Below, piece after piece: positions 1 through 6,761 of a stretch of 8,694 bases of DNA. Source of the DNA: Lachnoclostridium sp. UBA1781 (GTDB lineage Bacteria; Bacillota; Clostridia; Lachnospirales; Lachnospiraceae); the NCBI GenBank assembly GCA_002315495.1, contig DCGJ01000035.1:881-9574 (forward strand). Reading direction: 5' to 3'. Numbering within the stretch: the stretch's first letter is position 1; every line of letters begins with the position of its first letter. Both the position numbers and the translations under genes were made by a program. The notes beneath the pieces were generated by a model. It was not told the DNA's origin, ran no database searches, and was given only the letters and a program-made list of their open reading frames with translations.

Positions 1-176
1 ACAACCGCTTACTAGGTACTGCCTCATATCCGAATGAACTTGAGGTTAAGGCAGAGATTTACTATTGTCCGGACAACAATCATTTTCGCGTGAAGATGTG
101 GGTCCGCTCAGGGTACACCTGGTATATTGAGGGGCGAAGCTTTGAGGTTCGCGCGTTGAACAAGGTGCAACACTAA
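1..176 (+). CDS. C-terminal fragment of an unrecognised protein, probably pilus-associated by context
   Basis: An open frame runs in from the left edge (first full codon at position 3) and ends at TAA 174-176, giving the last 57 residues of a protein. The fragment begins NRLLGTASYPNELEVKAEIY and ends EVRALNKVQH. It alternates charged and aromatic residues (YYCPDNNHF, WVRSGYTWYIEG), which suggests a beta-rich globular C-terminal domain with no membrane segment. I do not recognise the family. Its stop codon lies only 18 nt before the GTG start of the minor-pilin-like gene, so it is almost certainly in the same transcript. Type IV pilus operons often carry several minor pilins next to each other, so a minor pilin or pilus-assembly protein is a reasonable inference from position alone. 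The start codon is outside the window. Confidence 0.6.
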   Translation, partial: NRLLGTASYPNELEVKAEIYYCPDNNHFRVKMWVRSGYTWYIEGRSFEVRALNKVQH

Positions 177-182
177 GAACAT

Positions 183-188
183 GGGGGA
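183..188 (+). promoter_or_regulatory. Ribosome-binding site deciding the GTG start of the minor-pilin gene
   Basis: GGGGGA at 183-188 is followed by six bases and then GTG at 195, a normal Shine-Dalgarno spacing. The TTG at 189 touches the motif and the ATG at 213 has no purine-rich run at a suitable distance. GTG 195 is therefore the best start. Confidence 0.5.
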
Positions 189-194
189 TTGGCA

Positions 195-575
195 GTGGAC
201 GCAAAACAAAAGATGTGTGACAATCGAGGGATGGCGGCCATTTTCGTGGTGCTGATTATTGCCATATTGATTATGCTGGCGATAACGGTGATTCCGATGG
301 TTTTGGAGTCCGACGCCCATACGCGCGAAAAACTGGACTCGGACCATGAGGTTACGGCCCGCGACTCGGCTCTTCTTCGGGTAAATGCGGTCGGCGGCTT
401 CACGGCGGCATACGATTATTATAACAAGTGCTTTGTGGTTGGCTCTGAGGCGAAAAACGTAGAAGCCTATGGGGAGAGCGATGAACATAAAGGAAAAATT
501 ATTTTGGTAGAGGCAACAGCTGACGGTAAGGTGACACTTACCTGGGTGTTCCCAAGGGAGGTTCCGCATGATTGA
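195..575 (+). CDS. Minor pilin-like protein with a prepilin leader but no Glu5 (PilX/GspK-like N-terminus)
   Basis: This encodes a protein of 126 residues (GTG start). A short polar leader (MDAKQKMCDNRG, 12 residues) ends in Gly, followed by the hydrophobic helix MAAIFVVLIIAILIMLAI. That is the layout of a class III/type IV prepilin signal cut after Gly by the prepilin peptidase encoded next door. Position 5 of the mature helix is Phe rather than the usual Glu. Absence of Glu5 is a known property of the tip-located pseudopilin GspK. After the helix comes a small domain of about 90 residues with one Cys (in YYNKCFVV). The stop overlaps the pilD start by 8 nt, so translation is probably coupled. 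I infer a low-abundance tip or priming subunit. It could also be a membrane-anchored accessory protein that PilD does not process. A TTG at 189 would add two residues. Confidence 0.7.
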   Translation: MDAKQKMCDNRGMAAIFVVLIIAILIMLAITVIPMVLESDAHTREKLDSDHEVTARDSALLRVNAVGGFTAAYDYYNKCFVVGSEAKNVEAYGESDEHKGKIILVEATADGKVTLTWVFPREVPHD

Positions 576-1380
576 TTTAAGTGAGCCGGTGATCGGCATT
601 TATTTTGGCGTAGTAGGCGCAATTCTCGGCGCTGTACTCGGCTCGTTTCTAAACTGCTTCGCATGGCGAATTGCGCATGACGAGAAGATTACAAAAGGAC
701 GAAGCCATTGCCCGCATTGCGGACATGTATTGCAGCCATGGGAGCTGATTCCGGTCGTTTCCTGGATTATTCAGGGCGGAAAATGCCGTAGCTGTAAGAC
801 CAAAATCTCCCCGCGCTACTTAATTGCGGAGCTGTTTTTGGCAGGCATGTTCGTGTGGACCATTTTCACGGACGGAATTACCATTAGGTGTCTCCGTGAT
901 TTGATTTTCCTGTGTGTTTTGTTCACCATTTCCCTGGTGGACCTGGAGATTTATATCATTCCGAATCCGTCGCACTTTGTATCGCTCGGCGCATTTGCCC
1001 TCGCCCTTCCGTTTATCGACGGCGGCTGGTGGCCGAACCTTCGCGACGGTCTGATTGGTGCAGCACTGCTTGGTGGCGGCGTACTTCTCATCTCTCTTGT
1101 GATGAATAAGATTATGAAGAAGGCAACCCTTGGCGGCGGCGATGTGAAGCTTTTGTTCGTCTGCGGCATGTATCTCGGACCGATGAAGGGGCTGTTCGGA
1201 CTTGTCACCGCATGTATCATTGGTATCGCATTTAACTATATTGGAAATGCGGTCGGCCGCAAGAAGAACGAAGAGGACCCGGCCTACATTCCGTTTGGAC
1301 CGGCTATCTCCATGGGTATGTATGTGATGCTCTTAATCGGAGAGCCTTTGGTAAATATGTATATGTCATTGTATAAATAG
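568..1380 (+). CDS. pilD: Prepilin peptidase / N-methyltransferase (A24 aspartic protease family)
   Basis: This is a bifunctional polytopic membrane enzyme that cleaves type IV prepilin leaders on the cytoplasmic face and methylates the new N-terminus. The protein has 270 residues, normal for the family. The N-terminal DiS_P_DiS domain shows GSFLN at 25-29 and two zinc-type CxxC pairs (Cys48/Cys51 in CPHC and Cys73/Cys76 in CRSC). The catalytic aspartates are Asp125 in SLVDLEIYIIPN and Asp192 in the GGGD motif (189-192). A conserved-looking PFGP follows at 242-245. Several hydrophobic segments span the rest. ATG 568 is preceded by AAGGGAGG and overlaps the end of the minor pilin gene. Its substrates here are PilA (cut at KG^FTMAE) and probably the upstream minor pilin. 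The CxxC pairs indicate that methyltransferase activity is retained. Confidence 0.95.
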   Translation: MIDLSEPVIGIYFGVVGAILGAVLGSFLNCFAWRIAHDEKITKGRSHCPHCGHVLQPWELIPVVSWIIQGGKCRSCKTKISPRYLIAELFLAGMFVWTIFTDGITIRCLRDLIFLCVLFTISLVDLEIYIIPNPSHFVSLGAFALALPFIDGGWWPNLRDGLIGAALLGGGVLLISLVMNKIMKKATLGGGDVKLLFVCGMYLGPMKGLFGLVTACIIGIAFNYIGNAVGRKKNEEDPAYIPFGPAISMGMYVMLLIGEPLVNMYMSLYK

Positions 1381-1390
1381 TTTGTTTGAT

Positions 1391-1396
1391 AGGAGG
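1391..1396 (+). promoter_or_regulatory. Strong Shine-Dalgarno deciding the pilM start
   Basis: AGGAGG at 1391-1396 lies four bases before ATG 1401. The open frame extends upstream to TTG 1386, but that start would sit before this ribosome-binding site, so ATG 1401 is chosen. Confidence 0.75.
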
Positions 1397-1400
1397 ACAT

Positions 1401-2396
1401 ATGGGTAAAAATAATTATGTGGGTATTGATATCGGACATGACCGCCTGAAGCTGGCAAGTGTTCGTTCCGGCAAGGTTCGCAAGGTCGCAACCGCGCAGA
1501 TGCCGGAGAATCTGATGAAAAACGGCCGTATCGTTTCCCATGAAACGATGATTGAGCTGATCCGTAAGACAATGAAGGAGAACGGCATCAAGGAAAGTAA
1601 CGCAGCCGTGTTGCTTCCGTCGGAGACGACATATGTTCGTAACGTGTCCATGCCGATTATGAATGCAGAGCAGCTGGAGCTGAACCTGCCGTACGAATTC
1701 CGTGACTACTTTAACGAGGAGCTTCACGACTATTACTACGATTTTGCGATGTACTCCGAAGCGCCGGAGGAAGGGGATGTGATGAATCTTCTCGCGGTCG
1801 CAACCAGGAAGGAAACCATTGACGTCATTCGGGAATTGATGAAGCGAAGCGGGCTGAAGGCGGAGGTAATCGCGCCGGCAGCGAGTGCTTATCAGAACCT
1901 GATCCGCATTTGCGAAACAAAGGGCGCGGAGAAGAACGAGGAGTACTGTTTCATTGATCTAGGATATAAGAATGTGCACATGAACTTCTATCGCGGACAG
2001 CGTCACATTGCGATGCGTGAGCTTGAAAATGGCGTGGAGCTGGTAGACAACGCGATTGCCGCACATTACAACGTGGACAAGCATCTTGCTCATACGTATC
2101 TGCTTGGTAATTTCGAGGACAGTCAGAGGCAGGAAGCCTGCATCGATGCGTACAATTCCATCGCGGTTGAGGTTTTGCGTTCCATTAATTTCTATCAGTT
2201 CTCGAACCCGGACAGCCAGTTAACGAAGGTGTATGTCTGTGGCGGTGGAGCGGGGATTGTTCCGATGCTGGATATGCTCCGTGAGGTTTTGACAGAGGTT
2301 GAGATTCACAATGTATCGGAGCTGATTTCTGCGCAGGGCGTAAGCGAGCAGGAAATCGATGATGCACTGTTGGCAATCGGTGTTGCGATGGCATAA
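1401..2396 (+). CDS. pilM: Type IV pilus assembly protein PilM, actin-like ATPase fold
   Basis: PilM is a cytoplasmic actin/FtsA-like protein that binds the N-terminal tail of PilN and links the membrane alignment complex to the assembly motor. The protein has 331 residues. The ASKHA nucleotide-binding signatures are visible in order: phosphate-1 loop VGIDIGHDRLKLAS at 7-20, phosphate-2 loop FIDLGYKNVHMNFYRG at 184-199, and adenosine motif VYVCGGGAGI at 277-286. A LLAIGVAMA tail matches the usual PilM C-terminus. The LLPSETTYVRNVSMP stretch (71-85) also fits the family. The gene starts 20 nt after pilD and is followed at 30 nt by pilN, the usual M-N-O order. No membrane segment is present. 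Confidence 0.93.
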   Translation: MGKNNYVGIDIGHDRLKLASVRSGKVRKVATAQMPENLMKNGRIVSHETMIELIRKTMKENGIKESNAAVLLPSETTYVRNVSMPIMNAEQLELNLPYEFRDYFNEELHDYYYDFAMYSEAPEEGDVMNLLAVATRKETIDVIRELMKRSGLKAEVIAPAASAYQNLIRICETKGAEKNEEYCFIDLGYKNVHMNFYRGQRHIAMRELENGVELVDNAIAAHYNVDKHLAHTYLLGNFEDSQRQEACIDAYNSIAVEVLRSINFYQFSNPDSQLTKVYVCGGGAGIVPMLDMLREVLTEVEIHNVSELISAQGVSEQEIDDALLAIGVAMA

Positions 2397-2426
2397 CCGA
2401 GAGATTTTGGAAACGAGGTAGAAACA

Positions 2427-3017
2427 TTGGCTACGAAGACAACGAATAAAAATGCCCATGGAAAAGCAAAGCTTCCGGTAAAGAAGTCCGTGAACTTTGC
2501 CCACCTGGGAGAAAAGAAAATCAACTGGCTCATCGCGATTCCGGGCATTCTGATTATTATTGTGCTGGCGTGTCTTTTGAGTAAGGTCAGCATTTACGAC
2601 CGCTATCAGAAGCTGTCGGAGTTAAAGAAGCAGAGAAATGAGCTGCAGACCGAGCAGGCGGCGCTTTACGATGCGGTGAATTCGTACGGCGATATTGAGG
2701 CGGAGTTTGCGCATTATACCTATGACAGCTTCACGTCGGATGAGCTGAACATGTTAGACCGTGCACGTCTGTTAAAGCTCATTGACGAGCAGCTTCTGGC
2801 AAAGGCGTATCTTAGCTCCTGGTCGGTATCCGGGAACATGATGGTAGTGAATATCACCGGCGTTACACTGGAAGAGGTTTCCGCGATTTCGAAGACTTTG
2901 GAAACCCTGCCGGAGGTTAGCTTCTGTATGGTGTCAAATGCGCGCACGCAGGAAGGCAGCCAGAACGTGGCAGCGGTGATGAGCATTTATTTACAGCAGG
3001 TATGGGGGGAGGAATAA
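2427..3017 (+). CDS. pilN: Type IV pilus inner-membrane platform protein PilN
   Basis: PilN is a bitopic membrane protein that pairs with PilO and contacts PilM through a short cytoplasmic tail. The protein has 196 residues. A basic N-terminus of about 33 residues precedes one membrane helix (about 34-52, INWLIAIPGILIIIVLACLL region), then a coiled coil (about 56-95) and a compact C-terminal domain. Identity rests on position between pilM and pilO plus this architecture, because PilN sequences diverge strongly. The start is TTG 2427 with GAGG at 2415-2418, eight bases upstream. No Met codon lies in the frame before the membrane helix, so a non-AUG start is required. The classic INLLP-type PilM-binding motif is not obvious; the nearest match is SVNFAHLGEKK at 21-31. 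Confidence 0.85.
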   Translation: MATKTTNKNAHGKAKLPVKKSVNFAHLGEKKINWLIAIPGILIIIVLACLLSKVSIYDRYQKLSELKKQRNELQTEQAALYDAVNSYGDIEAEFAHYTYDSFTSDELNMLDRARLLKLIDEQLLAKAYLSSWSVSGNMMVVNITGVTLEEVSAISKTLETLPEVSFCMVSNARTQEGSQNVAAVMSIYLQQVWGEE

Positions 3018-3020
3018 TCG

Positions 3021-3617
3021 ATGAAAGCATTAGATAGAGAATTTACCCTTCTGGAAAAACTGATTTTAGTGGTGTTATCCTGCTTCTTAATCTTCTTAAT
3101 CTATTACAATTTCGTGGATAAGCCGGTTTCCAAGCAGACCGCAGAGGCAGAGGCCGACATTGCTGAGCTTCAGATGATGAATGAGGTCTTGGAGAGCAAG
3201 GCAATGCGACTCAGCGACATTCAGGAGGAGTACGATGCCATTAAGGGAGGAAGCGGAACGCTGTCCTACCTCGCAAGCTACAATAACGGCAATGCGGAGA
3301 TGGAGTTTTTACATAAGACGCTGACGGTATCGGAATCTTACAACATCACCTTCTCCGACGTAACGCAGGACGGAGAACTGATCCGCAGAAAAGTCGTTTT
3401 GACATATGTTGCCGATGGCTACGATGTGGCAAAGGAGATCCTGCAGACTCTGGTGGATTCCGAGCTTCGCACGCTGGTATCCGATGTAAAGGTGTCTGCG
3501 AACACTAAGGATTACCCGGTGCTCGGAGACGGCGAGGTGGCCGTAAACTGTACGGTAACCTTCTATGAAACAATGGCAGACGGTACGGGTGATGAGGGAC
3601 TTCCGTCCGGCAAATAG
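3021..3617 (+). CDS. pilO: Type IV pilus inner-membrane platform protein PilO
   Basis: PilO is the partner of PilN in the membrane alignment complex. The protein has 198 residues. It has a short cytoplasmic N-terminus, one membrane helix at about 12-31 (LEKLILVVLSCFLIFLIYYN), a charged heptad-like coiled coil at about 36-75, and a C-terminal alpha/beta domain (about 95-185) consistent with the ferredoxin-like fold of the family. It starts at ATG 3021, three bases after the pilN stop, with GGGGAGGA just upstream overlapping the end of pilN, so translation is likely coupled. The extreme C-terminus (MADGTGDEGLPSGK) is Gly/Asp-rich and probably disordered. No PilP gene follows, as expected without an outer membrane. 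The call rests on gene order and topology more than on sequence motifs. Confidence 0.85.
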   Translation: MKALDREFTLLEKLILVVLSCFLIFLIYYNFVDKPVSKQTAEAEADIAELQMMNEVLESKAMRLSDIQEEYDAIKGGSGTLSYLASYNNGNAEMEFLHKTLTVSESYNITFSDVTQDGELIRRKVVLTYVADGYDVAKEILQTLVDSELRTLVSDVKVSANTKDYPVLGDGEVAVNCTVTFYETMADGTGDEGLPSGK

Positions 3618-3636
3618 GCATTTTGAGGAGTAAACC

Positions 3637-5349
3637 ATGGCATATAAAAGATTAGGTGAATTGTTACTTGCCGCAGGCGCCATCACGGATGAGGAGCTGA
3701 AGCAGGGCCTGACGCTCCAGAAGGAGCAGAAGGGCCGTCTCGGCGAAGTAATGATCAAAAATGAAATCATTTCCGAGGACGAGCTGATTCGCGCTCTGCA
3801 AATGCAGCTCGGTATCGAGTTCGTGGACCTGGCCGCCATCAACATTCCGACGGAGATGGCGAGAATTGTTCCGCGTAACGTTGCGCGCCAGTACCACGTT
3901 GTGCCGGTAAAGGCCGTAAAGGACGAGCTGTTCCTTGCGATGAGCGACCCGCTCAACTTCATGGCAATCGAGGATGTGCGTAAATTCTCCCGTAAGAGAA
4001 TCGTGCCGATGATTGCAACGAGTAGTGGTGTGGATCGTGCGATTGCAACGCTTTATGGTAATGAAGGTGCGGCTAAGGCCATCGACGAGATGAAGCGTGA
4101 GCGTAACCTTACGACCGACAATGAGCTTACCGAAGCGGCCGACAACTTTGCCGCAAACCAGCTTGAGGACGACAGTGCCAATTCCGCACCGACCATCCGA
4201 CTGGTGAATTCCATCATCGACCGTGCGGTTATGGACCGTGCCAGCGATATTCATTTGGAGCCTCGTGAGGGAGACTTCCAGGTTCGTATGCGTATCGACG
4301 GCGTTATGCGTGACATTCTGACCGTTCCGCGTAACCTGCAAAATGCGGTCATTTCCCGTATCAAGATTATGAGCGCGCTCGATATCTCCGAGCGTCGTGT
4401 ACCGCAGGACGGACGCTGCTACGTGCAGACCAAGGGAAAGAGCATCGACCTTCGTGTGTCCACCCTTCCGACCGTTTACGGTGAGAAAATCGTTATTCGT
4501 CTTTTGGATAAGTCGGCCGGCCGTCTTACGATGGATGCCATCGGCCTTGCCGGTGACGACCTTGCGAAGTTCCAAAAGATTCTTCGCCATCACAGCGGCG
4601 TTATTCTGATTGCCGGTCCGACCGGCTCCGGTAAATCCTCCACCATGTACACCATGATCGGAGAGCTGAACACGCCGGACGTTAACTTTGTAACTCTTGA
4701 GGATCCGGTCGAGTACAACATTGACCGAATCAACCAGGTTCAGATCAACGAAAAGATTGGCATGACCTTCGCGAGAGGCCTTCGCTCCATTCTTCGTCAG
4801 GACCCGGATATTATTGCCGTCGGTGAGATTCGAGACGGTGAAACCGCAGACATCGCCATGCGAGCTGCGATCACCGGTCACCTCGTTATGTCCACCATTC
4901 ATACCAATGACGCGGCCGGCACCATCGACCGTCTGATTGATATCGGCTGTGAGCGTTACCTCATTGCATCGGCGTTAAAGGGTGTTATCTCCCAGCGACT
5001 CGTTCGAAAGATTTGCCCGCAGTGTAAGCTGAGTTATCAGCCGACCGACGAAGAGCTTTCGCTTCTTGGCTTAGACCGTTCCGTTGTGGGAAATGCTCCA
5101 TTTTACAAAGGCATGGGCTGCCCGCAGTGCTACAATACCGGTTACGCCGGCCGAACCGCCGTGTTCGAGATTCTTCCGATTACCCGCGAGATTCGTGATT
5201 GTATCACCGAGAATAGCGGGCGTGCGAAGCTGGAGGCCGTGATGCGTAAGCAGGGCGTTGTCTATCTTCGTGAAAATGCGATTCGTCTCGTAGCAGAGGG
5301 CGTTACCACCGCAGAAGAGGTGCTTCGCGTTACCAGTGAGGAGGATTGA
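3637..5349 (+). CDS. pilB: Type IV pilus assembly (extension) ATPase PilB with tandem MshEN motifs
   Basis: PilB is the cytoplasmic hexameric ATPase that drives pilin polymerisation through PilC. The protein has 570 residues, full length. The N-terminus holds two MshEN-type repeats: RLGELLLAAG...LTLQ at 5-28 and RLGEVMIKNE...LQMQ at 34-57, separated by five residues. This is the arrangement that binds c-di-GMP in MshE. The motor domain shows Walker A GPTGSGKS at 327-334, Asp box TLEDPVEY at 353-360, Walker B DPDIIAVGEIRD at 389-400 and His box TGHLVMSTIHTND at 413-425. Zinc-binding cysteines 460/463 and 495/498 (both CPQC) mark an extension-type PilB/GspE rather than PilT, which lacks them. 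ATG 3637 follows GAGGAG at 3625-3630. All catalytic motifs look intact. Confidence 0.97.
   Translation: MAYKRLGELLLAAGAITDEELKQGLTLQKEQKGRLGEVMIKNEIISEDELIRALQMQLGIEFVDLAAINIPTEMARIVPRNVARQYHVVPVKAVKDELFLAMSDPLNFMAIEDVRKFSRKRIVPMIATSSGVDRAIATLYGNEGAAKAIDEMKRERNLTTDNELTEAADNFAANQLEDDSANSAPTIRLVNSIIDRAVMDRASDIHLEPREGDFQVRMRIDGVMRDILTVPRNLQNAVISRIKIMSALDISERRVPQDGRCYVQTKGKSIDLRVSTLPTVYGEKIVIRLLDKSAGRLTMDAIGLAGDDLAKFQKILRHHSGVILIAGPTGSGKSSTMYTMIGELNTPDVNFVTLEDPVEYNIDRINQVQINEKIGMTFARGLRSILRQDPDIIAVGEIRDGETADIAMRAAITGHLVMSTIHTNDAAGTIDRLIDIGCERYLIASALKGVISQRLVRKICPQCKLSYQPTDEELSLLGLDRSVVGNAPFYKGMGCPQCYNTGYAGRTAVFEILPITREIRDCITENSGRAKLEAVMRKQGVVYLRENAIRLVAEGVTTAEEVLRVTSEED
5338..5345 (+). promoter_or_regulatory. 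Ribosome-binding site inside the end of pilB, deciding the pilC start
   Basis: GAGGAGGA at 5338-5345 lies within the last codons of pilB. TTG 5352 is six bases after it, whereas TTG 5346 abuts it directly. TTG 5352 is therefore preferred, and pilC translation is probably coupled to termination of pilB. Confidence 0.65.
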
Positions 5350-5351
5350 TT

Positions 5352-6572
5352 TTGAATAATTTTAAATATCAAGCCGTCTCCAAGGACGGTGCGAAGGTTT
5401 CCGGCGTCGTGGAAGCATTTAACGAAATGGACGCCGTGGAACGAATCAAACAGACCTGCAACATTATTTTGAAGGTTGAAGAAATCACGGATAAATCAAA
5501 GGGTGACGGGTTCTTAAATAAGGAAATCGGAGCCAGCCGCATGAACGCCAAGGCATTTTCCCTGATGTGTTCGCAGTTTGCGATTATTCTGCATGCGGGC
5601 ATTCCGATTACGAAGACCGTTGACCTGATTGGCCGAAAGATGTCCGATAAGAAGCTCAAAAAACTTCTCGCCGAGGTGTCGGAGGACATTCAGGGCGGAC
5701 GTTCGCTTGCCGCTTCCTTTGAGGATCGCGGAAAGGAATTTCTCCCGGTTCTGTTTTTGGAAACCATCCGCGCGGGCGAGATGTCCGGTAATTATGAGAG
5801 CGCGTTTCAGGGGATGGCGGAGCATTTTGATAAGCAGACCCGTATGAAACAGAAGGTAAAGGGCGCGTTAACCTACCCGATTTTCGTCCTGATTATCGCG
5901 GTTGTAGTTGTGGCCGTGCTGATGGTTAAGGTTGTTCCGACCTTCACCTCCGTGTTCGCAGCGTACGGCTCGGACCTTCCGGCGATTACCCGTTCGCTGA
6001 TTGCGGTGTCCAATTTCTTCCGTAAGTGGGGGCTTCTGCTCATTGCAATCGTGGTGGCAGCGGTTATTTTCTTTATGATTTACCGTAAAACCGAGGAGGG
6101 CAGATTAAAGTGCGGCCGTCTCGCGTTAAAACTTCCTGCATTTGGCGAGATTTCGCAGCTAAATGCGGCAAGCCAGTTCAGTAACAATATGGCAGCGCTT
6201 CTTGCCGCCGGAATCGGCATCACCGATGCGCTTCGTGTTACCGGTAAAATCATCACCAATGCCTATGTTTCGTACGAGATTGGCAAGATGGCCGGCCGTC
6301 TCGAGGAGGGTAATTCCCTCGGAGAGTGCCTTCGCCGTGATCCGGTTCTCCCGGATATTCTGATTGACATGGTCAATGTCGGCGAGGAAACCGGTGAGCT
6401 CGATGAGACCCTGAACACAATTTCCGTCTATTATGACAACGAATTGAACGTAAAAATTGCGTCTGTCATCGGTAAAATGGAGCCGGCACTCTTGTGTTTT
6501 GTGGCTGCAATTGCCGGTTATATCGTTCTTGCCATCTACATTGCGATGTTCTCAATGTACAGTATTATGTAA
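5352..6572 (+). CDS. pilC: Type IV pilus inner-membrane platform protein PilC (GspF family)
   Basis: PilC is the polytopic membrane protein on which PilB rotates and through which pilins are inserted into the growing fibre. The protein has 406 residues from the TTG at 5352. A short N-terminal segment FKYQAVSKDG is typical of the family. Two homologous T2SSF domains follow at about 68-191 and 271-393, each carrying a Gly-Glu repeat (RAGEMSGNYE at 140-149, VGEETGELDE at 343-352). Membrane helices are at about 176-195, 226-244 and 378-400. It lies two bases after the pilB stop, the usual B-C pairing. It is the last gene of the operon before a weak terminator-like hairpin and the separate pilA promoter. 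The alternative TTG at 5346 adds two residues and overlaps pilB. Confidence 0.95.
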   Translation: MNNFKYQAVSKDGAKVSGVVEAFNEMDAVERIKQTCNIILKVEEITDKSKGDGFLNKEIGASRMNAKAFSLMCSQFAIILHAGIPITKTVDLIGRKMSDKKLKKLLAEVSEDIQGGRSLAASFEDRGKEFLPVLFLETIRAGEMSGNYESAFQGMAEHFDKQTRMKQKVKGALTYPIFVLIIAVVVVAVLMVKVVPTFTSVFAAYGSDLPAITRSLIAVSNFFRKWGLLLIAIVVAAVIFFMIYRKTEEGRLKCGRLALKLPAFGEISQLNAASQFSNNMAALLAAGIGITDALRVTGKIITNAYVSYEIGKMAGRLEEGNSLGECLRRDPVLPDILIDMVNVGEETGELDETLNTISVYYDNELNVKIASVIGKMEPALLCFVAAIAGYIVLAIYIAMFSMYSIM

Positions 6573-6580
6573 AAATGTAA

Positions 6581-6609
6581 GTTTTCCTTGCGAAAACACC
6601 CCATTTTTT
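6581..6609 (+). terminator. Weak intrinsic terminator-like hairpin after pilC
   Basis: GTTTTC (6581-6586) and GAAAAC (6592-6597) form a perfect 6-bp stem with the five-base loop CTTGC, followed after six bases by six T's (6604-6609). The stem is A/T-rich and the T-run is offset, so it probably gives only partial termination and lets some operon transcript read through into pilA. Confidence 0.35.
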
Positions 6610-6663
6610 AAGAATTTCTTGTGTTTGTGTTGTTGTGTTTCAATGGCTTCCTATATTTCCCAC

Positions 6664-6692
6664 TTTTCAAATGAGTATGTAGGGGGTATACT
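6664..6692 (+). promoter_or_regulatory. Candidate sigma-A promoter for pilA
   Basis: TTTTCA (6664-6669, four of six matches to TTGACA), a 17-nt spacer and TATACT (6687-6692, five of six matches to TATAAT) form a housekeeping-type promoter. Transcription would start near 6699, leaving a leader of about 60 nt before the pilA ATG. The weak -35 and strong -10 would suit regulation by a DNA-binding protein at the overlapping dyad. Confidence 0.6.
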
Positions 6693-6694
6693 CA
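6672..6694 (+). promoter_or_regulatory. Operator-like perfect inverted repeat over the pilA -10 box
   Basis: TGAGTAT (6672-6678) and ATACTCA (6688-6694) are exact reverse complements separated by nine bases. The right arm covers most of the -10 hexamer and the left arm lies in the promoter spacer. Arm centres are 16 bp apart, between one and two helical turns. A homodimeric regulator bound here would block RNA polymerase. The regulator is not identifiable from the window. Confidence 0.5.
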
Positions 6695-6706
6695 AACCAT
6701 AAGAAA

Positions 6707-6736
6707 CACCCACACAAAACATTTTATAAATGGGTG
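6707..6736 (+). promoter_or_regulatory. 5'-proximal hairpin in the pilA leader
   Basis: CACCCA (6707-6712) pairs with TGGGTG (6731-6736) around an A/T-rich 18-nt loop. With transcription starting near 6699 the stem would begin within about ten bases of the mRNA 5' end. Such hairpins can protect abundant mRNAs from 5'-dependent decay. The Shine-Dalgarno GGAGA at 6749-6753 stays outside the stem and free. Confidence 0.4.
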
Positions 6737-6761
6737 GAAAAAAGAAAAGGAGACTATTAGT

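Noticed and set aside
1386..1400. Five-residue N-terminal extension of PilM from TTG 1386
   Set aside because: The strong AGGAGG at 1391-1396 would then lie inside the coding region, and ATG 1401 is perfectly placed for it.
3309..3962. Minus-strand open frame across the pilO-pilB junction
   Set aside because: It is antisense to two well-supported genes, has a Ser/Arg-rich low-complexity translation and no supporting ribosome-binding site.
3664..4902. Long minus-strand open frame of 412 codons opposite pilB
   Set aside because: It lies wholly antisense to a perfect PilB with all catalytic motifs. Its translation is His/Asn/Arg-rich with no recognisable domain, a known shadow effect of the codon bias in pilB.
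195..6572. Type II secretion system rather than type IV pilus
   Set aside because: PilM, PilN and PilO are separate proteins in pilus order, the pilin is a typical type IVa PilA, and there is no secretin. A Gram-positive type IV pilus fits better.
6457..6702. + strand open frame overlapping the end of pilC and running into the pilA promoter
   Set aside because: It is out of frame with pilC through the conserved last membrane helix, has a cysteine-rich random-looking translation, and covers the promoter dyad.
6573..6761. c-di-GMP riboswitch upstream of pilA, as known for some clostridial pilin genes
   Set aside because: The inferred leader is only about 60 nt, and the conserved sequence blocks of the class I and II aptamers are not seen.
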